A DNA stretch of 64,000 nucleotides from Paenibacillus sophorae. Its GTDB lineage: Bacteria > Bacillota > Bacilli > Paenibacillales > Paenibacillaceae. The stretch covers positions 1,984,001 to 2,048,000 of the forward strand of contig NZ_CP076607.1 of assembly GCF_018966525.1 (NCBI RefSeq), given 5' to 3'. Below are positions 23,233-31,574 of this stretch, piece by piece. The position numbers were made by a program, and so were the translations under genes. The notes below the pieces were generated by a model. It searched no databases, was not told the DNA's origin, and was given only the letters and a program-made list of their open reading frames with translations. The first letter of the stretch is position 1; every line of letters starts with the position of its first letter.

Positions 23233-25211
23233 AGCGTATCGTTTTGGAGCGCTTGACGCTCCGTAATTTTAAAGGGATTAAGGAATTCAATGTTCCGGCT
23301 GACGGCCGGGACGTTGACATTTATGGGGATAACGGCACAGGGAAGACTACCCTGTTCGACGGATTCCTTTGGTTGCTTTTCGGGAAGGACAGCACTAACA
23401 GTGCTACCTTTGAAATCAAAACATTGGATAGTTCCGGTAATGTGTTTCAACACAAACTGGAGCATGAGATTGAGGGTTCGCTCCTCATAGACGACCGCCG
23501 CCGGATTTTCCGTCGTGTTTACAAAGAGGATTGGACGAAGAAGCGCGGGGCTGCGATCGAAGAGTTCACCGGCCACACCACTTCTTATTTCATCGATGGC
23601 GTACCAGCCAAGGCGGGGGAGTACAAGGCCGAGGTCGATTCCATTATTAAAGAGGATTTGTTTAGGTTGCTGACCAGCCCTTCTTATTTCAATGAGCAGT
23701 TGAACAAGGACCAGCGCCGCAAGAAGCTGCTGGAGGTGTGCGGAGATCTGACTGACTCCGAGGTCATCCACGGTAACAAGGAACTGGAGCCATTGCCGAC
23801 CATCCTCGCTGGAAGGGATATGGATTCCCACAAAAAGGTCGTTTCCGCTAGGCTTTCTTCTATTAATAAGGAGATCAAAGAGCTGCCGGTCCGAATCAGC
23901 GAGGTTCAGCGGCAGATGCCGGATGTCTCCGAGCTGGACGAAGGGCTCCTGAAGGATGATATTACTTTGCTCCGCAGCCGGATTGAGGCGCGGGAAGCGG
24001 AGGTTTCCCGCATCCTTTCCGGCGGAGAGGTCTCCGTCAAAGAGAAGCGGCTCCGCGAGATTGAGACGGAGCAACTGGAGATTAAAACCCGGATGCAGTC
24101 GGCCGTGCTGGACAAAGTGGCAATCAAGCGCGATGAGGTCAATCGGCTTCATCAGGAGCAGGACCGGTACCGCCGCAATGGCGAGGACAAACAGCAGCGT
24201 ATATGTCAAAACGAGCGGCTGGCTGCCGGGCGCCGGCAGGAGGTAGACCGGCTGCGGGCTGAATTCGCTGCTCTCAAGAACGAAGTCTTTGAGAATCAGC
24301 ATGACGAAAACTGCCCGACTTGCGGCCAGGCACTGCCGGTTGAGCAGATTCAAGCCGCTCATGACAAGGCCGAAGCCGACTTCAATCGCCGGATCGCTGA
24401 TCGGAAGGAGCGCATCAATGCCGATGGAAAAGCAGCAGTTGCCGAGGCCGAGAAGTTTGAGCAGGAGATTAGCAGGCTACAAGGCGAGATCGATGGTTTA
24501 AACGATGTTCTGGCCGTGCTCCAAACGGAGATTTCCGCCGCTGAGGGGGAACTGGCTGATCTGCGCGCGGGCGTCAAAGACCCCGCCGCTGACCCGGAAT
24601 ATGCCGGTAAGCAGGCGGAATCCTCCCGGTTGCAGGAGGAGATCAGGCAGCTTCGTGACTCGAGTCAAACCGCCGCGGCAACCGTCCGGGAAGAGATCGG
24701 GCGGCTTCGACGGGAAGTGGAGGACATGGAGCGCGACCTGGTCAAGTTCGAAGGCATTCGGCGTGCGGAGCAGCGGATCGCCGAGTTGGAGAAGCAGGAG
24801 CGGGAGTTGGCTGGCGAGTACGAACGGCTGCAGCATGAGCTTTATCTGTGTGAAGAGTTTACCAAGACCAAGGTCAGCATGCTGGACGCCAAGATCAACA
24901 GTAAGTTCCACTTGGCCCGTTTCCGTCTCTTCAAAACGCAGGTCAATGGGGGGATGGATGAGGTCTGCGACACGCTATACAACGGTGTGCCGTATGATGG
25001 CGGGCTTAATAATGCAGCCCGGATCAATGTCGGTCTGGACATCATCAACACTTTGAGCGCCCATTACGGATTCTCGGCTCCGATCTTCGTGGACAACGCG
25101 GAGGCCGTCACTCAACTGATCGATACGGATGCCCAAGTTATCCGGTTGGTGGTCAGCGCGCCAGACAAGCAACTTCGGCTGGAAAGCAAATCTATTCAGG
25201 AGGCGATTTGA
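23229..25211 (+). CDS. Rad50/SbcC-like ATPase with zinc hook
   Basis: A 660-residue SMC-type protein. Walker A is GDNGTGKTTLFDGFLW (residues ~33-41), followed by two long coiled-coil arms around a CPTCG zinc hook (~362). The C-terminal ATPase half contains NNAARINVGLDIINTLS and a Walker B-like IFVDNAEAV, in which the residue after Asp is Asn rather than the usual Glu. It starts with TTG after GGAGGAG. It heads a three-gene module with RecT and a metallo-beta-lactamase-fold protein and probably takes part in phage DNA recombination or end processing. Confidence 0.82.
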   Translation: MKRIVLERLTLRNFKGIKEFNVPADGRDVDIYGDNGTGKTTLFDGFLWLLFGKDSTNSATFEIKTLDSSGNVFQHKLEHEIEGSLLIDDRRRIFRRVYKEDWTKKRGAAIEEFTGHTTSYFIDGVPAKAGEYKAEVDSIIKEDLFRLLTSPSYFNEQLNKDQRRKKLLEVCGDLTDSEVIHGNKELEPLPTILAGRDMDSHKKVVSARLSSINKEIKELPVRISEVQRQMPDVSELDEGLLKDDITLLRSRIEAREAEVSRILSGGEVSVKEKRLREIETEQLEIKTRMQSAVLDKVAIKRDEVNRLHQEQDRYRRNGEDKQQRICQNERLAAGRRQEVDRLRAEFAALKNEVFENQHDENCPTCGQALPVEQIQAAHDKAEADFNRRIADRKERINADGKAAVAEAEKFEQEISRLQGEIDGLNDVLAVLQTEISAAEGELADLRAGVKDPAADPEYAGKQAESSRLQEEIRQLRDSSQTAAATVREEIGRLRREVEDMERDLVKFEGIRRAEQRIAELEKQERELAGEYERLQHELYLCEEFTKTKVSMLDAKINSKFHLARFRLFKTQVNGGMDEVCDTLYNGVPYDGGLNNAARINVGLDIINTLSAHYGFSAPIFVDNAEAVTQLIDTDAQVIRLVVSAPDKQLRLESKSIQEAI

Positions 25212-25212
25212 T

Positions 25213-26250
25213 TTGACTACACAAAAACAACAAGCTCCCCAAAACGGGGAGCAAGCTGTCGCCAAGCAAGAACTATCACAGTCCCAACGTTTCATGACCA
25301 AAGTCATTTCCGAATTTGGCTCGAGCGTGGGAGAGGTCGCTCTGACAAATTTCCAGAAGCGGCTGGCTCAGAATTACTTTATTGCTTTGGATGCAGTGCT
25401 GAAAACTACCGAGGAAAAGCGGCTCAAGAAATCTGAAAAATACCGGGATCAGTTGCCTGTGACTTGGGCGAACGTGAACATGGACAAACTGGCCCGTGAT
25501 GTTGTTGCTTATGCCCGGATCGGGTTTGACCCAGCGCAGCCGAATCACATCAATCTGATTCCTTTCAAAAATAACAATACCAACAAGTATGATATCGGTT
25601 TTGTCGAAGGGTACAGAGGGCTTGAGCTTAAAGCTGTGAAGTATGGCCTGGATGTTCCAAACCATGTAACGGTCGAACTGGTTTACTCGACTGATAGATT
25701 CAAACCAATCAAGAAAGACGCCACCCATCAATATGAGGGGTACGAATTTGAAATCACCAATGCTTTTGATCGAGGAAAGATCGTGGGAGGTTTCTACTTC
25801 CACTCATACATTGAAAATCCCGAGAAAAACAAACTTGTCATGATGACTGTCAAGGATATTGAAAAACGGAAGCCGGATCATGCCAGCCCTGAGTTTTGGG
25901 GCGGTGAGAAGGACAAGTGGGAGAACGGAAAGAAGGTCGGCAAAGAAACGGTTGAGGGCTGGTATGAGAAAATGTGCTGGAAAACCGTTTACCGTGCTGC
26001 TCACAGCGACATCACCATTGATAGTCAGAAGATCGACGATGATTATCTGCGCTTGAAGCAAATGGAGCAAGATTTTGCTGAGGCAGAAGTTAATGAAGAG
26101 ATTAGAGCTAATGCGAATAAGAATATCATTGATGTTACTCCGAATGCTGAAGGGGCAGATGCCCCGTCTACTCCGGGTGATTTCTCCGGTGACGTTCCTC
26201 CGATGGACCCGCCCGCTGGCGGGAACCCGGAGGAAGAAGTGCTGTTTTAG
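25213..26250 (+). CDS. recT: RecT-family single-strand annealing protein
   Basis: A 345-residue recombinase that anneals complementary single strands. Family features are AQNYFIALDAVLKTTEE, ANVNMDKLARDVVAYARIGF, INLIPFKNNNTNKYDIGFVE, YRGLELKAVKYG and, near the end of the core, KMCWKTVYRAAHSDITI. The C-terminus is an acidic, Pro-rich tail ending EEEVLF, which could bind SSB-like partners. TTG start at 25213 with AGGAGG upstream. Confidence 0.92.
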   Translation: MTTQKQQAPQNGEQAVAKQELSQSQRFMTKVISEFGSSVGEVALTNFQKRLAQNYFIALDAVLKTTEEKRLKKSEKYRDQLPVTWANVNMDKLARDVVAYARIGFDPAQPNHINLIPFKNNNTNKYDIGFVEGYRGLELKAVKYGLDVPNHVTVELVYSTDRFKPIKKDATHQYEGYEFEITNAFDRGKIVGGFYFHSYIENPEKNKLVMMTVKDIEKRKPDHASPEFWGGEKDKWENGKKVGKETVEGWYEKMCWKTVYRAAHSDITIDSQKIDDDYLRLKQMEQDFAEAEVNEEIRANANKNIIDVTPNAEGADAPSTPGDFSGDVPPMDPPAGGNPEEEVLF

Positions 26251-26253
26251 CCT

Positions 26254-26961
26254 ATGATCGACATTCAATGCCTCGGCTCCAGCAGCGCCGGTAATGCCTA
26301 CCGTATCACGGATGGGCGGACCGCGCTGCTGCTGGAAGCCGGTTTTCCGTATAAGTCGATTCAGCGTACTTTGCATTTCCGGATGACCGACATCGCCGGC
26401 TGCTTGATCTCTCATGAGCATGGCGACCACAGCCGCGCTGCAGCGGACATCATGCGTGCCGGTATCCCGGTTTACACCAGTAGCGGTACGGCTGATGCCC
26501 TTGGGCTTTCCGGGCACCGCCTACACACCGTAACCGCGCTGCAGCCGTTCGAGGTTGGTTCATGGACAATCATGCCTTTTGGTATCGAACACGACGCAGC
26601 GGAGCCGCTGGGCTTCCTGCTGGCGAATCAGGACGGCGACAAGCTGGTGTTTTTGACGGACTCCTATTACTGCAGATACAAGTTTCAGGGCCTAACCCAC
26701 ATCATGATCGAGTGCAATTATTCGCTGGAGATTGTCAATCGTCGCGTTCTGGCCGGAGAGCTTCATCCCGCCCAAAAAAAGCGGCTGCTGCGTTCTCATT
26801 TCAGCTTGGAGCATGTTAAGGATTTTCTGAAAGCCAATGATACCCGGAATGTCGAGGAGATTTGGCTGCTGCATTTATCGGACGGGAATTCGGATGCCGA
26901 GCTCTTCAAACGGGAAATCCAGGAGTTGACCGGTGCTGTCGTCCGGGTGGCCGACCGATGA
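26254..26961 (+). CDS. Metallo-beta-lactamase-fold hydrolase (YycJ-like)
   Basis: 235 residues. It begins IDIQCLGSSSAGNAYRI and has the metal motif SHEHGDHSRAA, then FLTDSYYCRYKF and a late HLSDGN histidine. It closely follows recT and precedes the replication genes. Proteins of this fold often take the place of the exonuclease partner of RecT in Firmicute phages, so a nuclease role is the best guess; no activity can be read directly. Confidence 0.85.
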   Translation: MIDIQCLGSSSAGNAYRITDGRTALLLEAGFPYKSIQRTLHFRMTDIAGCLISHEHGDHSRAAADIMRAGIPVYTSSGTADALGLSGHRLHTVTALQPFEVGSWTIMPFGIEHDAAEPLGFLLANQDGDKLVFLTDSYYCRYKFQGLTHIMIECNYSLEIVNRRVLAGELHPAQKKRLLRSHFSLEHVKDFLKANDTRNVEEIWLLHLSDGNSDAELFKREIQELTGAVVRVADR

Positions 26962-27155
26962 ACGGCGATGAGCTTGGCGGACGGGTCTGGAAAAGCATGA
27001 TCGGAGAGCACATTTGGGCGCTGATGGAGAGCGATCAGGAAGCTTTTAAGACAGCCGTAAAAGAGTATTTCGCTCGAGGACATCCTGACTTTACAGTGAT
27101 TCGGGCCAAATACCCGCATATCTATATCCGCGATGATCGGGGGCAGCAAGCATGA
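26958..27155 (+). CDS. Hypothetical early phage protein
   Basis: 65 residues, overlapping both neighbours by four bases (ATGA). Helical start (VWKSMIGEHIWALMESDQEA) and a strand-like end (HIYIRDDRG). Not recognised. Confidence 0.6.
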   Translation: MNGDELGGRVWKSMIGEHIWALMESDQEAFKTAVKEYFARGHPDFTVIRAKYPHIYIRDDRGQQA

Positions 27156-27358
27156 ATGATGTTGTGCAACTGGACTTATTCGGTGAAGAGGACCTTTTTG
27201 ACACAGCGCCGCCGGTCCTTAATGGCATGTACTACGAGCGGGCGACGGACAAATTTGTTTCCTTCGTCCGTGGCCACCGGCATTATGAGGTCTCGGCGAA
27301 GGGCTGCGGCCTGGATCGTGAATGGCAAGAAAAAACTAAAAGGGAGCGTGCTATATGA
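27152..27358 (+). CDS. Small protein with a sliding-clamp-binding peptide
   Basis: 68 residues. Residues 6-10 are QLDLF, an exact match to the bacterial beta-clamp-binding pentapeptide QL[SD]LF, close to the N-terminus and followed by an acidic stretch (GEEDLFD). The rest is a small domain (NGMYYERATDKFVSFVRGHR) with no recognised fold. It lies between the recombination and replication modules, where recruitment to, or inhibition of, the host clamp would make sense. Confidence 0.65.
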   Translation: MNDVVQLDLFGEEDLFDTAPPVLNGMYYERATDKFVSFVRGHRHYEVSAKGCGLDREWQEKTKRERAI

Positions 27359-27645
27359 GCAAGGTAGTGCAAATGCCACTTGATAAGACGGATCGTCGGA
27401 CAAAGGAGATCCTTGAGGCGCTTGAGCGGCAATGGGATAAAGCGCATGCGGACGGCGCGGAAGGAGTAGATCACTTCTTTACCACTGCGGCATTCACAAT
27501 CGGAACGTTCCTTCCTTATTCAGTATCTCCGGAAGGAATCGGTCCTTCTCTCGCTCAACTGGTCGAAGCATTGACTGCTGGCGTCCATGCTGGTCTTGAA
27601 ATGAACGGAGTAAAATCGACTCTTATTACAATCAAGCGGGATTGA
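27355..27645 (+). CDS. Hypothetical early phage protein
   Basis: 96 residues, coupled to the gene before it by a four-base overlap. It has one moderately hydrophobic central stretch (HFFTTAAFTIGTFLPYSVSP) and a helical end. Not recognised. Confidence 0.6.
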   Translation: MSKVVQMPLDKTDRRTKEILEALERQWDKAHADGAEGVDHFFTTAAFTIGTFLPYSVSPEGIGPSLAQLVEALTAGVHAGLEMNGVKSTLITIKRD

Positions 27646-27669
27646 TGGCAAGTTAGGGGATGATTTTTG

Positions 27670-28545
27670 ATGCCTGAAGGCAGTTACCCTTTTCCGACAT
27701 ACTCAGGGCTTTTGGAGCCGCGACATTACAAACAAATAGGCAGCGCGATATGGCTTTTCCTGTGGTGTATCAGCTCCACGACAGCGGAGAAGGAGAAAGA
27801 GGGGACTGTCTGGGGCATCGTCCTCGGGAACAAGCCTATCCGAATCAATGAGCTTGAAGAGACGTTCGGAGTCAGTAATCGAACCGTCCGATCTTGGATC
27901 AAAACGCTCGAAGACTATGGTTACATTCGCGTGACCCGAGCGCCGTATGGACTCATTTTTAGCGTTCGTAACTCTAAAAAGTACCAAAACAGATCGGCAG
28001 AAAACTTCCGCTCTGACGATGGAGAGCGGCAGAATATTGCCACTCTGGATGGAAGTGATCGGCAGAATATTGCCGATCACGCGGCAGAAAACTGCCGATC
28101 TAATAAAGATATTACAGAGATATATAAAGCTGCTTCTTCTGCTTCTAGCGATGATCGAATTTTAGATTCCGTTTCTCAAGTCGAGAGACACTTCTGCTTG
28201 AGACGGGGAAAAGGGTTCAGCGTTTCCCCGTCAGACTTTAGCGAGATCAGGCGGATGATCGTCGATGGGCTTCCGGTGGAACTCATAAACCGAGTCATTG
28301 ACGAATCCTTTGACAGCTACAAACCGAAGCATAAGCTCGATGAAATCCGAAGCATCACCTACTGCATTCCTCGCTGCTATGACGAGTGGATGAAGTTGCA
28401 GCAGGAAGAGCCCATAACAGGTGCGGTGCCGCACGTGCCTGTCACCATTGGGAGTCCGCAGCCGCAGCGAAAAACTAAGCGACAACGGGAATTTGAGGAA
28501 TTGGACCGTTTCATCGAGGAGGAAAAAAGGCGTGGAAATGGTTGA
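27670..28545 (+). CDS. Phage replisome organiser, winged-helix N-terminus
   Basis: 291 residues. The N-terminal ~110 residues form a winged-helix replication-initiator domain (YSGLLEPRHYKQIGSAIWLF; LEETFGVSNRTVRSWIKTLE; DYGYIRVTRAPYG). A Ser-rich linker follows, then a DnaD-like C-terminal part. It should bind the phage origin, possibly within this gene, and recruit the helicase loader encoded next. ATG 27670 follows TTAGGGGATG. Confidence 0.78.
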   Translation: MPEGSYPFPTYSGLLEPRHYKQIGSAIWLFLWCISSTTAEKEKEGTVWGIVLGNKPIRINELEETFGVSNRTVRSWIKTLEDYGYIRVTRAPYGLIFSVRNSKKYQNRSAENFRSDDGERQNIATLDGSDRQNIADHAAENCRSNKDITEIYKAASSASSDDRILDSVSQVERHFCLRRGKGFSVSPSDFSEIRRMIVDGLPVELINRVIDESFDSYKPKHKLDEIRSITYCIPRCYDEWMKLQQEEPITGAVPHVPVTIGSPQPQRKTKRQREFEELDRFIEEEKRRGNG

Positions 28546-28876
28546 AATTGCGGAACTCTATAAACACATTAAGAGGCATTATCCGTTCTTCGACGCTTCC
28601 GTCGAGAAGGTCAAAGAGGACTACCGATACCTGAAGGATTTCCCGGCTGATGAGGCTCGCGCCAACGTAGATCAGCACATACTCACTGAGACTACTGAGC
28701 CTAAGATCGCGCATATCCGCGGTCGGATGGGGGATCAGTTGGACAGCCGGCGTAGTAAGGAGGCTGCCGCAGAGCATTTCGCTCAGCTTGATGCATGGAG
28801 CGCGAACAACACCCCTCCACCGGAAGGTTACTGGGAAGCCATGAAGCAGAAATTACGGAGTGGAACGGATGCTTGA
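28532..28876 (+). CDS. G39P-like replicative helicase loader/inhibitor
   Basis: About 114 residues. EIAELYKHIKRHYPFFDASV, then KDFPADEARANVDQHILTET and PKIAHIRGRMGD fit the N-terminal domain of SPP1 G39P, which binds the DnaB-type helicase and delivers it to the origin complex. GTG 28532 has GGAGGA at seven bases; ATG 28538 is a second choice. It overlaps the end of the organiser gene and the start of dnaB, as expected for partners. Confidence 0.72.
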   Translation: MEMVEIAELYKHIKRHYPFFDASVEKVKEDYRYLKDFPADEARANVDQHILTETTEPKIAHIRGRMGDQLDSRRSKEAAAEHFAQLDAWSANNTPPPEGYWEAMKQKLRSGTDA

Positions 28877-30290
28877 ACGTGATGATTTACTTGAGAAACT
28901 GGGCATCGAGAAGCCAGTTGACCTGCAGGCCGAGCAAGCGGTGCTTGGGGCTTCACTGATTGACCAAGCCGCTTATGACACCGTGGCGGATATCCTGCAG
29001 GGCGGCGAGTTTAGCGACGATGGCCATGCCCGGATATATAGAGCAATGCGTCGGCTTAGTGATGCGGGCCAACCGATTGATTTGGTTAGCCTGACTTCTC
29101 AACTGCAGGACAGCGAGGAGATCGAAAAGGTAGGCGGGGTCAGTTATTTGGCGAAGCTCGCACATGCGGTTCCGACGACAACCAATGCGACCTACTATGC
29201 TGAGCGGGTACAGGAGATGTTTCTGCGGCGTCAGGCGATTGATACGGCGATGGATCTGCTCCGTAACGCCGGGGAAGAGCAGGACGTTAAAGGCTTTTTG
29301 GCAATGGCCGAGACAGCGGTATCCAAGCTATCAGACCAGACGGTCCCGGTTCGTGAGTTTGTTGGAATCAAGGATGCCTTAATGCAAGTCTGGGAAGAGG
29401 CAGAGCAGCGTTACAACGTCCGCGATATTAACCGTGGCATCACAGGTATAGAGTCTGGATACGCGGATTTGGACCGGATGACAGCAGGGTTTCAAGACAA
29501 CGACTTGATCATTGTGGCGGCGCGGCCATCGGTGGGGAAAACGGCGTTTGCCCTGAATATTGCTCAGAATGTCGGGGTACGTGCAAAAGTGACGGTGGCG
29601 ATCTTTAGCCTGGAGATGAGTGCGGCCCAACTGGTACAGCGGATGGTCTGCGCAGAATCCCAGATCGATGCCAGCCGGATGCGGACAGGCCGCTTTGAGG
29701 GCGATGACTGGGAGCGCATGGCTACAGCTGTCGGCTCACTTTCAGAGGCAGACATCCATATAGACGATACGCCTGGCATAACGGTGAACGAGATCCGAGC
29801 CAAGTGCCGGCGGCTCAAGAAGGATAATGGCCTTGGCATGATCCTCATCGACTACCTGCAGTTGATTCAGGGAAGCGGGCGCCGCGGGGCCAACCGGCAG
29901 GAAGAGGTGTCTCAAATTAGCCGGACACTTAAGCAAATTGCCCGGGAGCTCGAGGTGCCGGTAATCGCCTTATCCCAGCTCAGCCGCGGTGTGGAGCAGC
30001 GTCAGGACAAGCGGCCGATGATGTCGGACCTTCGGGAATCCGGCGCCATTGAGCAAGATGCCGACATCGTTGCTTTCTTGTACCGGGATGATTATTACGA
30101 CAAGGAGAGCGAGAAGAAGAACATCATTGAGGTCATTATAGCCAAGCAGCGGAATGGTCCAGTTGGGACGGTGGAACTCGTATTCCTGAAGGAATTCAAT
30201 AAATTCGTCAACTATGAGCGGTCGCATGCGGATCAGTCGCCGCCGCCGGCCGGCAACGTGAAAAATATGGACAAGCGCAAATGGGCGTGA
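28869..30290 (+). CDS. dnaB: Replicative DNA helicase, DnaB family
   Basis: 473 residues. The N-terminal domain (DLQAEQAVLGASLIDQAAYD) is followed by the RecA-like ATPase: Walker A ARPSVGKTAFALNIA, MILIDYLQLIQG, VIALSQLSRGVEQR, and the final MSDLRESGAIEQDADIVAFL. It unwinds the fork for phage replication. ATG 28869 is preceded by CGGAGTGG. Upstream are the organiser and loader. Confidence 0.95.
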   Translation: MLERDDLLEKLGIEKPVDLQAEQAVLGASLIDQAAYDTVADILQGGEFSDDGHARIYRAMRRLSDAGQPIDLVSLTSQLQDSEEIEKVGGVSYLAKLAHAVPTTTNATYYAERVQEMFLRRQAIDTAMDLLRNAGEEQDVKGFLAMAETAVSKLSDQTVPVREFVGIKDALMQVWEEAEQRYNVRDINRGITGIESGYADLDRMTAGFQDNDLIIVAARPSVGKTAFALNIAQNVGVRAKVTVAIFSLEMSAAQLVQRMVCAESQIDASRMRTGRFEGDDWERMATAVGSLSEADIHIDDTPGITVNEIRAKCRRLKKDNGLGMILIDYLQLIQGSGRRGANRQEEVSQISRTLKQIARELEVPVIALSQLSRGVEQRQDKRPMMSDLRESGAIEQDADIVAFLYRDDYYDKESEKKNIIEVIIAKQRNGPVGTVELVFLKEFNKFVNYERSHADQSPPPAGNVKNMDKRKWA

Positions 30291-30301
30291 AGGAGGTACT
30301 C

Positions 30302-30694
30302 ATGGGAGAGCAAGAACAATTTTTCGGGTACTGTTTCCCGGAGCCGGATGGTTGGCATACGCCCCCGGTGACGCTAAATACGCCAGAGGAGGTTTATCGC
30401 TATACGCAGTTGCACGGTAAAACCGGAATGTTTCGTGAGGTCCGTGTCACCGATAGTGGCGATTTTACGGTCGTCCAGATGATCGACGGCCAATATGTCT
30501 GGCCGGAAGAGTGGAAGCAATTGAATAAGGGGGAAACAGGCAATGAAGCAGGGGAAGCGGCCAACGAAGAAACAGAAAATCATGATTGCAGCGGCAAAAG
30601 GGCTGGTGCTGGAGAATTGGTTGGTGGAGCGGGAAACTCCGACACAGCTTGTGTTGATTCATCGAAAATCCGGCAAGCCGAAGACGATCAATAA
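30302..30694 (+). CDS. Hypothetical phage protein whose 3' end overlaps another gene out of frame
   Basis: 130 residues. The first ~80 look like a real small domain (FGYCFPEPDGWHTPPVTLNT, FTVVQMIDGQYVWPEEWKQL). From residue ~81 the sequence becomes Gly/Asn/Glu-rich and coincides with the DUF6906-like gene in another frame, so that tail may be an incidental extension after loss of an earlier stop. ATG 30302 follows AAGGAGG. Confidence 0.6.
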   Translation: MGEQEQFFGYCFPEPDGWHTPPVTLNTPEEVYRYTQLHGKTGMFREVRVTDSGDFTVVQMIDGQYVWPEEWKQLNKGETGNEAGEAANEETENHDCSGKRAGAGELVGGAGNSDTACVDSSKIRQAEDDQ

Positions 30695-30704
30695 AGGTGC
30701 CTGA
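30543..30704 (+). CDS. Small DUF6906-like phage protein
   Basis: 53 residues. MKQGKRPTKKQKIMIAAAKG, then LENWLVERETPTQLVLIHRK and a KPKTINKGA end fit the family of short basic proteins starting MKxGKRPTxxQK with a central NWLV. AAGGGGGA lies eight bases before the ATG. It overlaps the previous frame by about 150 bases and the next start by TGATG. Role unknown. Confidence 0.7.
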   Translation: MKQGKRPTKKQKIMIAAAKGLVLENWLVERETPTQLVLIHRKSGKPKTINKGA

Positions 30705-30904
30705 TGAGCGGACGTAATTATTGGCACGTTTACAATCACATCCGGCGCCGGGTGATGGATACCGGTAAGCATCCTGAGCGGGCAGATCTACTGGCCGAAT
30801 TCGCAGACCTGCAGGCTTCGGTGGTTGATGAAGGCATTGCCGAATACGAGATTGCTTTCGGCGAGCGTAAGGGGGGCGGGAACGATGCGGAAGTTGCAGA
30901 ATAA
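30704..30904 (+). CDS. Hypothetical early phage protein
   Basis: 66 residues, coupled to the previous gene (TGATG). WHVYNHIRRRVMDTGKHPER and the acidic end suggest a small helical protein. It overlaps the next gene by 20 bases. Not recognised. Confidence 0.55.
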   Translation: MSGRNYWHVYNHIRRRVMDTGKHPERADLLAEFADLQASVVDEGIAEYEIAFGERKGGGNDAEVAE

Positions 30905-31112
30905 ACGCACGCTGCCGGACCCGTTTTTCCAGCGGAAGCATTTCTTCACCATTTGGGACGACAGCGGTCAGATCGTCGGAACGGTTTATGTGCTGGATTC
31001 AGCCATGATGCCGCAGCGGAAGAAGGGAGTACGTAAACATGAAGCTCATGGGCATCGATCACGGAACAAATTACGCAGGATGGGCCACCATGCAGAACGG
31101 AAAGCCGATTGA
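30885..31112 (+). CDS. Hypothetical early phage protein overlapping the resolvase gene
   Basis: 75 residues from ATG 30885 (AAGGGGGGCGGG upstream). The first 50 residues (FQRKHFFTIWDDSGQIVGTV, YVLDSAMMPQRKKG) look like a real small domain. The last 25 overlap the resolvase start in another frame and are His/Arg-rich. Confidence 0.5.
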   Translation: MRKLQNKRTLPDPFFQRKHFFTIWDDSGQIVGTVYVLDSAMMPQRKKGVRKHEAHGHRSRNKLRRMGHHAERKAD

Positions 31113-31572
31113 ACTCGGCCTTCGTGACTACAGCAAAATCAAGATGCCGGATGTGCTGGATGCGATCTATCAGGATACTTTCCGGATGATGGAGCAGGAG
31201 CAGCCGGGAATGGTGATCCTGGAGCGGCCGGTTCACTTCAAGAATGCGAGCAGCGTACTGGCTTTGGTCGGCGCCTACTCCATGGTGACGCTGGCCGCCC
31301 TGCATCTCGGCGTACAGATCGGCGAGATCCGGCCTTCCGAGCTCAAAATGCAGACCGGAAAAGGCAATGCAGACAAGGAAACGGTCGCCGTTGAAATGCA
31401 GATGCTGTTCGGTATTGATTACGACGAGCTGGCGATCCCGGTCCTGTACAAAAAAGACGACCCAAGAGGCAAGTACAAGAAGGGGGACGTACAGCAGCGG
31501 CTGTTCGATCCTTCCGACGCTTTGGCGCTGTGCTGGGCGTACCACCAAAAATATATCAGGGGAGTGGCTTAA
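31039..31572 (+). CDS. RuvC-like Holliday-junction resolvase
   Basis: A 177-residue RNase H-fold nuclease. Catalytic acids are visible in MGIDHGTNYAGWA (Asp6), VILERPVHF (Glu) and the late DPSDALALCWA pair, in RuvC order. Phages use it to resolve branched DNA before packaging. AAGGGAG precedes the ATG. Confidence 0.83.
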   Translation: MKLMGIDHGTNYAGWATMQNGKPIELGLRDYSKIKMPDVLDAIYQDTFRMMEQEQPGMVILERPVHFKNASSVLALVGAYSMVTLAALHLGVQIGEIRPSELKMQTGKGNADKETVAVEMQMLFGIDYDELAIPVLYKKDDPRGKYKKGDVQQRLFDPSDALALCWAYHQKYIRGVA

Positions 31573-31574
31573 AG

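Noticed and set aside
23175..24362. 395-codon leftward open frame opposite the Rad50-like gene
   Set aside because: Fully antisense to a gene with clear motifs and codon bias; Leu-rich composition is the usual mirror of a coiled-coil gene.
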